Position numbers and translations under genes: made by a program. Source: Sterolibacterium sp052034445 (GTDB lineage Bacteria > Pseudomonadota > Gammaproteobacteria > Burkholderiales > Rhodocyclaceae). From it: a stretch of 9,869 bases of DNA. The notes beneath the pieces were generated by a model that saw nothing but the letters and a program-made list of their open reading frames with translations, ran no database searches and was not told the DNA's origin. This document shows positions 5,526 through 9,869 of this stretch, one piece after another; positions within the stretch are counted from its first letter, which is position 1; every line of letters begins with the position of its first letter. The stretch is taken from positions 1-9,869 of the forward strand of contig JBPOIN010000278.1 in the NCBI GenBank assembly GCA_052034445.1, given 5' to 3'.

Positions 5526-7736
5526 TCAGAAGCGGTATTCGCCGCTCAGGATTGCGGCGCGCCGCGCCCCCGGTACGGCGAAGCCACCGTTGTCATAGAC
5601 GGCGTCGTAATAGGTCCGGTCGAACAGATTCTTGATGTTCAGGCGCAGTCCCCACTGTTTCTGATCGTAGGACACCATCGCATCCCAGCGCGCATAGCCC
5701 GGCGCGGTGTTGGGATGGAAGCCGCTGCTGCCCGCCAGGGTCGGAATCGCCCCGGCGCCGCTCGGTTGATACGCGTAGCGTTCGCCCTTGGCTTCGACGC
5801 CGCCGCCGATTTTCCAGCCGCCATCAAGCGCATAGGTGGTCCACAGATTCAGGGTGGCCGGCGGCGTGTTGCGCGCGCGCTGGCCGGCATACCCGGCATT
5901 GGCCCGGGTAATCAGGCCGGTGGTGGCATTGACGTTCTCGGCGACTTCGAGAATCCGGGCGTCCATGAAGGCCAGACCGGCGAACATCTCCCAGCGCTCG
6001 GTGAGGTGGCCGGTGACTTCGAATTCCAGGCCGTCGGTGCGACGTTTTTTGGTCAGGATCGCCGCCGTCGATTCGAGGTCGGCGCTGCGCTCCCATTTTT
6101 TGGTGGCCTGATACAACGCGGCGCGCACGGCCAGCGCATCGTCGAACAGCAGCCATTTGGCGCCGATTTCGAGCACTTCGCTGCGCTCCGCCGGCAGCGG
6201 CGCGACCGTCAGCTGATACAGGTCGGCAGTGGGGCTGAAGGAATCACTCCAGCCGATGTAATAGTGGCTTTCGACACCGGGCTGATAGGACAATGCACTG
6301 CGATAGCTGTTCTCGCCGTACTTGAGCGCCGGCGAGGTGAGGCTGCTGTACTGCGCGTCGAGCTGGTCGCGACGCAGGCCGAAGGTCGCCTTCCACTGGG
6401 GGACGAACTCGATGCTGTCCTGCGCATACACGGCATACGAATCGGCATTGAAGCGCACCGGCGTGCCCGTGGGACTGGCCTCGTAGGGCCGATACCAGGG
6501 CGGATTGGCGGCGCTGGCGCCGCCGAAATTGCGCAGGGAATGACGGTTGCTGAATTCCTTGAGGTATTCGATGCCGGCCAGCGCCTCGTGCTTCATGCCG
6601 AACACATCGAATTTGGTGCTGTAGTCGGATTGCAGCGTCACGGTTTCATAGTCGGCGACGCGCGTCGGCCCGCCGTTGGCGGTCGCCCCGTTGAGCACCA
6701 GCGCCTGGGCATTCGGCGCCTGGGTCAGGCTCGGCGTGCGCGCCCAGTAGCTGCGCTCGTAGTCGGCGACGCGCAGTTGCGTGCGCAGCTGGCTACCGGA
6801 AGCAAAGCGGTATTCATTCACCAGCGTGGTGATGTCAGTCTTGCTCTTGTCGAAGGTGGCGCTGGTGCCCCAGAAGGTCTTGGCGTCGAATTTCGTGCCC
6901 GGCTTGCGTGTCGCGGCATCGAAGGAAATACCGTAATCCGGGTTGTCGTTCGTATCCAGCCGGTAGTGATTGATCCAGAACTGATTGTCGGTTTCGAGGT
7001 TCAGGCCGAGGCTGATGCCGATGCCCTTGCGCTTGAGATCCGGCTCGCTGCCCGTGGCGGGATTGCTGCGCCAGCTGCCTTCGTCGCGCTGCATGAGATT
7101 GACGCGCAACGCCGTGTGCTTGTTGAGCGGCTTGTTGAGATCGGCCGTGACTTCCCGGTAGCCGTCGCTGCCGATGCTGCCGGTCAGCTTGTGGCGCTCA
7201 ATGGGCAGCGGCGTCTTGCTGACCTGGTTGATCACGCCGCCGGCCTGGCCGCGGCCGAACAGCATCGCTCCGGCGCCGCGCAGCACGTCGATCTGCTCAA
7301 GGTTGAAAGTCTCGCGGTTGTACTGCGCCGTGTCGCGGATGCCATCGAGATACATGTCGCCGAAGGTGTAGAAGCTGCGCAGATTCATGTTGTCGCCCGA
7401 GCGACCACCTTCTGCGGCATTGAAGCTGAGGCCCGAGACATTGCGCAGCGCTTCGCGCAGCGAGCCAACCTGCTGCTCTTCCATGAGCGTATTGGTGATG
7501 CTGGTGACGGCCTGCGGAATATCGTGCGGATCCTGCGGCACCTTGCCGACGCGGGTTTTCGTGGCGCGATAACCATCCGGCTTTTCAGCCTCGGCCTGCA
7601 CACTGACGGTGGGCAATTGCTGCACCCTTTCAGCGCTGCTTTCCTGCGCCGGCGCGAGGCCGGAAAAACCGGCCAGCATCATGGCGCCAAGCGGCAGCAG
7701 GGTCGTGGCCGGATTTCGTTTCTGGTGTTCTTGCAT
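5526..7736 (-). CDS. fiu: TonB-dependent siderophore receptor (Fiu/PiuA-type, probably catecholate)
   Basis: A 736-aa outer-membrane gated channel importing ferric siderophore. I start it at the ATG at 7736, which has AAAGGA 7 nt upstream and leads straight into a signal peptide (hydrophobic 11-29, cleavage near APA-QES at 30-31); the ATG at 7781 would add 15 residues. A TonB-box-like stretch, LPTVSVQAE, lies at 41-49. The plug domain (about 60-175) has typical signatures: DIPQAVTSI, SLREALRNVSGLSF, MYLDGIRDTAQYNRETFNLE, VLRGAGAMLFGRGQAGGVIN and QVSKTP. A 22-strand barrel follows, with the usual NLFDRTYYDAVY near the end, and the protein ends EYRF with the C-terminal Phe. It is followed by piuC as in the E. 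coli fiu-ybiX and Pseudomonas piuA-piuC loci, and preceded by its own tonB-exbB-exbD. The exact ligand is not readable from sequence; catecholate is likely from synteny. Confidence 0.93.
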   Translation of the reverse strand: MQEHQKRNPATTLLPLGAMMLAGFSGLAPAQESSAERVQQLPTVSVQAEAEKPDGYRATKTRVGKVPQDPHDIPQAVTSITNTLMEEQQVGSLREALRNVSGLSFNAAEGGRSGDNMNLRSFYTFGDMYLDGIRDTAQYNRETFNLEQIDVLRGAGAMLFGRGQAGGVINQVSKTPLPIERHKLTGSIGSDGYREVTADLNKPLNKHTALRVNLMQRDEGSWRSNPATGSEPDLKRKGIGISLGLNLETDNQFWINHYRLDTNDNPDYGISFDAATRKPGTKFDAKTFWGTSATFDKSKTDITTLVNEYRFASGSQLRTQLRVADYERSYWARTPSLTQAPNAQALVLNGATANGGPTRVADYETVTLQSDYSTKFDVFGMKHEALAGIEYLKEFSNRHSLRNFGGASAANPPWYRPYEASPTGTPVRFNADSYAVYAQDSIEFVPQWKATFGLRRDQLDAQYSSLTSPALKYGENSYRSALSYQPGVESHYYIGWSDSFSPTADLYQLTVAPLPAERSEVLEIGAKWLLFDDALAVRAALYQATKKWERSADLESTAAILTKKRRTDGLEFEVTGHLTERWEMFAGLAFMDARILEVAENVNATTGLITRANAGYAGQRARNTPPATLNLWTTYALDGGWKIGGGVEAKGERYAYQPSGAGAIPTLAGSSGFHPNTAPGYARWDAMVSYDQKQWGLRLNIKNLFDRTYYDAVYDNGGFAVPGARRAAILSGEYRF

Positions 7737-7743
7737 TGCGGTT

Positions 7744-7749
7744 TCCTTT
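7744..7749 (-). promoter_or_regulatory. Ribosome binding site deciding the receptor start
   Basis: AAAGGA on the minus strand, 7 nt before the ATG at 7736. It favours this start over the in-frame ATG at 7781. Confidence 0.75.
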
Positions 7750-7766
7750 GATGGTGCTGAGAGTTC

Positions 7767-7805
7767 TGGCTGGCTGAGCATGCAATGCAGGAACTGGCTG
7801 GCTTG
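7767..7805. repeat. Short direct repeat TGGCTGGCT in the exbD-receptor gap, also present before tonB
   Basis: TGGCTGGCT occurs at 7767-7775 and again within TGGCTGGCTTG at 7795-7805. The same 11 nt recur at 9854-9864, just upstream of tonB. In minus-strand orientation both sit ahead of a gene start. It could be an operator half-site, but short GC-rich repeats arise by chance. No Fur-like AT-rich dyad is visible in this 89-nt gap. Confidence 0.3.
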
Positions 7806-7825
7806 AACGATTGGGTGGGAGAGGA

Positions 7826-8251
7826 TTACTGACTGGATGCGGCCGGCTCGGTGACGAAGCCGATGCGCGTAACGCCGGCGCGCGCCGCGGCGGCCATGAC
7901 TTCGGCAACCTTTTCATAGGGCGTGAGGCGCTCGGCGCGCAGTTGCAGTTCGGGTTGCGGCGACTGTGCGGCGGCGACGCCGAGCCGCTCGCCCAGCGCG
8001 GCCAGCGTCACGACTTCGCTGTTCCAGTAGATGCGGCTGGCGGCGTCAATGCTGACCTGCACGGTTTCCGGTTTGGGCTGATTGACGGTCGACGCCACCC
8101 TGGGCAGATCGACCTTGACGGCGTGGGTCAGCATCGGCGCCGCGACGATGAAAATCACCAGCAGCACCAGCATCACGTCGATCAGCGGAATCATGTTGAT
8201 TTCGGCGAGAGCTTCGTCGCCGCCGCTCTCGGAGAATGATCCAAACGCCAT
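7826..8251 (-). CDS. exbD: ExbD/TolR family energy-transducing protein
   Basis: A 141-aa inner-membrane protein that, with ExbB, forms the proton-driven motor for TonB. The single membrane helix (about 22-39) follows the conserved AEINMIPLIDVMLVLLVIF segment, with the essential aspartate at D25. The remainder is a periplasmic ExbD/TolR domain (about 45-135), including LTPYEKVAEVMAAAARAG (109-126). The ATG at 8251 has GAGGAG 6 nt upstream. Longer in-frame ATGs exist (to 8341) but would place an unrelated basic stretch before the conserved start. It lies 10 nt after exbB and 89 nt before the receptor gene. The context (tonB upstream, receptor downstream) favours ExbD over TolR. Confidence 0.95.
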   Translation of the reverse strand: MAFGSFSESGGDEALAEINMIPLIDVMLVLLVIFIVAAPMLTHAVKVDLPRVASTVNQPKPETVQVSIDAASRIYWNSEVVTLAALGERLGVAAAQSPQPELQLRAERLTPYEKVAEVMAAAARAGVTRIGFVTEPAASSQ

Positions 8252-8261
8252 GTCGCTCTCC

Positions 8262-9047
8262 TCAGGCCGCCGAAGGCAGGGCGTTGCGGGCGGCCACACG
8301 GGCGATGATGCGCTCCGAGGTGGCGGCGACATTCGCGCCATTGCTGCTGTCGGGCATGGTCTTCAGGCCGGTGGCGAGGAAGGTGAACACGTCATGGGCG
8401 AAGGAGTCGAGCTCGGCCAGCGTGTTGCGGTTGGCCCGCGCGAAGGCGTTGTATGCGATGGCGGCGGGAATCGCCACGGCCAGTCCGAGCGCGGTCATGA
8501 TCAACGCTTCGCCGACCGGCCCGGCAACCTGATCGAGCGTGCCCTGACCACTGACGCCGATCGCCAGCAAGGCATGGTAAATGCCCCAGACGGTGCCGAA
8601 CAGGCCGACGAAGGGCGCCGACGAGGCGACCGTGGCCAGGAATGTCTGGCCATATTCCATGCGCGCCTTGTCCTGGGCAATCGCCCGCTTGAGCGCGCGG
8701 GTGAGGAATTCGTCGGGCGTGCCGGCATCGATCAGGCCGCGCGACTTCTGCCCATCGCGGCCGGCCTTGTGCTGTTCGATGGCCGTAAAGCCGTGATGCA
8801 CCAGATGCGCAAACGCCTCCGTGACACCGGTTTCGCGCAGGCGGTGGGCCACCGCGTCGAGGCTGTCGGCTTGCCAGAAGGCGCGCAGGAAAGCCGCGCT
8901 TTTGCGCTGGGCAAAGTACAGCCGGATGCCCTTGGTGACGATCAGATACCAGGAGCCGATCGACATCGCCAACATCACCACGAGGATGAAGCGCGCGACA
9001 GTGTCGGCGTGGGTCAGAAAATGCGCAAAGCCAAGTGAGTTTTCCAT
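8262..9047 (-). CDS. exbB: ExbB/MotA/TolQ family proton channel protein
   Basis: A 261-aa inner-membrane protein that forms the pentameric proton channel powering TonB. Three membrane helices are visible: about 16-37 (ARFILVVMLAMSIGSWYLIV), 136-158 containing APFVGLFGTVWGIYHAL (144-160), and 178-200 (GEALIMTALGLAVAIPAAIA). A large cytoplasmic domain lies between the first two. E180 and T185 correspond by motif to the functionally important Glu and Thr of E. coli ExbB. The family is normally 220-260 aa, so this is at the long end, with a charged stretch around 92-112. The gene begins 2 nt after the tonB stop and ends 10 nt before exbD, so the three are co-transcribed. TolQ is less likely, given the tonB neighbour and the absence of tol-pal genes. 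Confidence 0.95.
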   Translation of the reverse strand: MENSLGFAHFLTHADTVARFILVVMLAMSIGSWYLIVTKGIRLYFAQRKSAAFLRAFWQADSLDAVAHRLRETGVTEAFAHLVHHGFTAIEQHKAGRDGQKSRGLIDAGTPDEFLTRALKRAIAQDKARMEYGQTFLATVASSAPFVGLFGTVWGIYHALLAIGVSGQGTLDQVAGPVGEALIMTALGLAVAIPAAIAYNAFARANRNTLAELDSFAHDVFTFLATGLKTMPDSSNGANVAATSERIIARVAARNALPSAA

Positions 9048-9049
9048 AA

Positions 9050-9826
9050 TCAGTCTTTCAGTGAAAAGGCAATGGGGACGAGAACGGTGGCGGCGACAGG
9101 CTCGTTGCCCAGCCTGGCCGGGACAAATTTCCAGCGCCGCACGGTTTCCAGCGCCGACTGGTCGAGACGCGGCGAGCCGCTGCTGGCGTGCAACTGCACA
9201 TCGAGCGCCTGGCCGCCGGCATCCACCCGCACGCGCAACATGACGCGCCCCTGTTCGCCAAGACGGCGCGCAATGGCCGGGTACGGCGGCTTGGGATTAT
9301 CGAGATAGTCGGCGTCAAAGCGCGGCTGGCTTGCGCTGGCCATGCTGCTTGCCGCACCGGCTGTCGCCGGCATTTGCGTGGCGGAAGATTGGGCCGGCGC
9401 CGGCGCGACCTGGTTTGGCGCCTCCGCCGCCGGCTGGGTTACCGCGAGCGGCGCTGCCTCGCGCGGCGCCGGGCGCACCAGTGGCCGCACATCGGGCTGC
9501 GCACGCACCGGGGCGGTTGCCGGAGCACGCGGCGGCTCGACCGGTTGCGCCGACGGCGCCGTCTGCAGCAGGGTGACGCGCAGAACCTGCGGCAGGATTT
9601 TCACGGGCGTGACGGCCGGCATCTGCCAGATCAGCAGGATCGGCAGTGCGTGCAGCACCACCACCAGCACCAGATTGGGCAGCGCTATCCGCCCCGGCGC
9701 GTCGTCGATCTGCTGCCCGCCACGGGCGGACCGGCCGCGCACCCACCCCCGCCACGACAGGGCACGCGCCGCTACGCCGTTGGCGGATGCGAAGTACGCT
9801 GAATTTTGCAGACGCGTGACGAGCAC
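9050..9826 (-). CDS. tonB: TonB energy-transducer protein with N-terminal extension
   Basis: Links the ExbB-ExbD motor to the outer-membrane receptor across the periplasm. The protein (258 aa from the GTG at 9826) has a basic cytoplasmic N-terminus of about 50 residues, one membrane helix (about 51-68, NLVLVVVLHALPILLIW) with the conserved His at about 59, a Pro/Ala-rich periplasmic spacer (about 75-165), and a C-terminal TonB domain. The latter contains NPKPPYPAIARRLGEQGRV, the LDQSALETVRRWKFVPA segment, and ends FSLKD. I prefer the GTG because AGGGAGG ends 6 nt before it; the in-frame ATG at 9850 has AAGG touching it, too close for a good RBS, and would give 266 aa. The frame remains open to the right edge, so a start beyond the window cannot be excluded. 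It is first of the visible operon genes. Confidence 0.93.
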   Translation of the reverse strand: MLVTRLQNSAYFASANGVAARALSWRGWVRGRSARGGQQIDDAPGRIALPNLVLVVVLHALPILLIWQMPAVTPVKILPQVLRVTLLQTAPSAQPVEPPRAPATAPVRAQPDVRPLVRPAPREAAPLAVTQPAAEAPNQVAPAPAQSSATQMPATAGAASSMASASQPRFDADYLDNPKPPYPAIARRLGEQGRVMLRVRVDAGGQALDVQLHASSGSPRLDQSALETVRRWKFVPARLGNEPVAATVLVPIAFSLKD

Positions 9827-9832
9827 GGCAAA

Positions 9833-9839
9833 CCTCCCT
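9833..9839 (-). promoter_or_regulatory. Ribosome binding site supporting a GTG start for tonB
   Basis: AGGGAGG on the minus strand, 6 nt before the GTG at 9826. It is the best Shine-Dalgarno in the region and argues against the ATG at 9850. Confidence 0.55.
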
Positions 9840-9869
9840 GGAAACTTCATCCTTGGCTGGCTTGCCGCA

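Noticed and set aside
4844..5635. A 263-codon plus-strand frame opposite piuC
   Set aside because: Antisense to a gene with a complete iron-binding triad; no recognisable domain.
5715..7751. A 678-codon open frame on the plus strand opposite the siderophore receptor gene
   Set aside because: It is the antisense of a well-recognised receptor gene. Long antisense frames are common in high-GC DNA, and its translation shows no domain or signal I recognise.

Overview
The window is high-GC DNA with tightly packed genes, all read leftward on the minus strand. Gene content and protein sequence suggest a betaproteobacterium (perhaps Rhodocyclales or Burkholderiales). That is inference from protein style and synteny, because there is no rRNA or other marker to fix it. 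I see no tRNA, rRNA, insertion sequence, CRISPR array or phage gene.

Right part (about 9850 down to 3744): an iron/siderophore uptake operon in the order tonB, exbB, exbD, Fiu-type TonB-dependent siderophore receptor, piuC (Fe(II)/2-oxoglutarate PKHD-type hydroxylase), FMN-dependent alpha-hydroxy-acid oxidase. Gaps are 2, 10, 89 and 25 nt, and the last two genes overlap by 4 nt (ATGA). The proton-motive energiser (TonB-ExbB-ExbD) is thus encoded with its receptor and with two oxidative enzymes that could act on the imported ligand. The promoter, and any Fur box, lie beyond the right edge.

Middle (3428-3743): a 316-nt spacer without a gene and partly AT-rich. It holds a weak terminator-like hairpin after the oxidase gene and a candidate -10 box (TATACT) before the next operon.

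Left part (3427 down to 1): a zinc (or related metal) uptake operon. In order it has a 100-aa small membrane or exported CxxC protein, a 464-aa outer-membrane beta-barrel with an N-terminal coiled coil and His-rich segments, ZnuA (periplasmic metal-binding protein) and ZnuB (ABC-3 permease, cut off by the left edge). A strong GC-rich hairpin plus a 12-nt palindrome and a T-run lie between the small gene and the barrel gene and may act as an attenuator. The ATPase gene (znuC) is not in the window and may follow to the left.

The least explained parts are the barrel protein and its small CxxC partner in the zinc operon, and the alpha-hydroxy-acid oxidase coupled to piuC in the siderophore operon.
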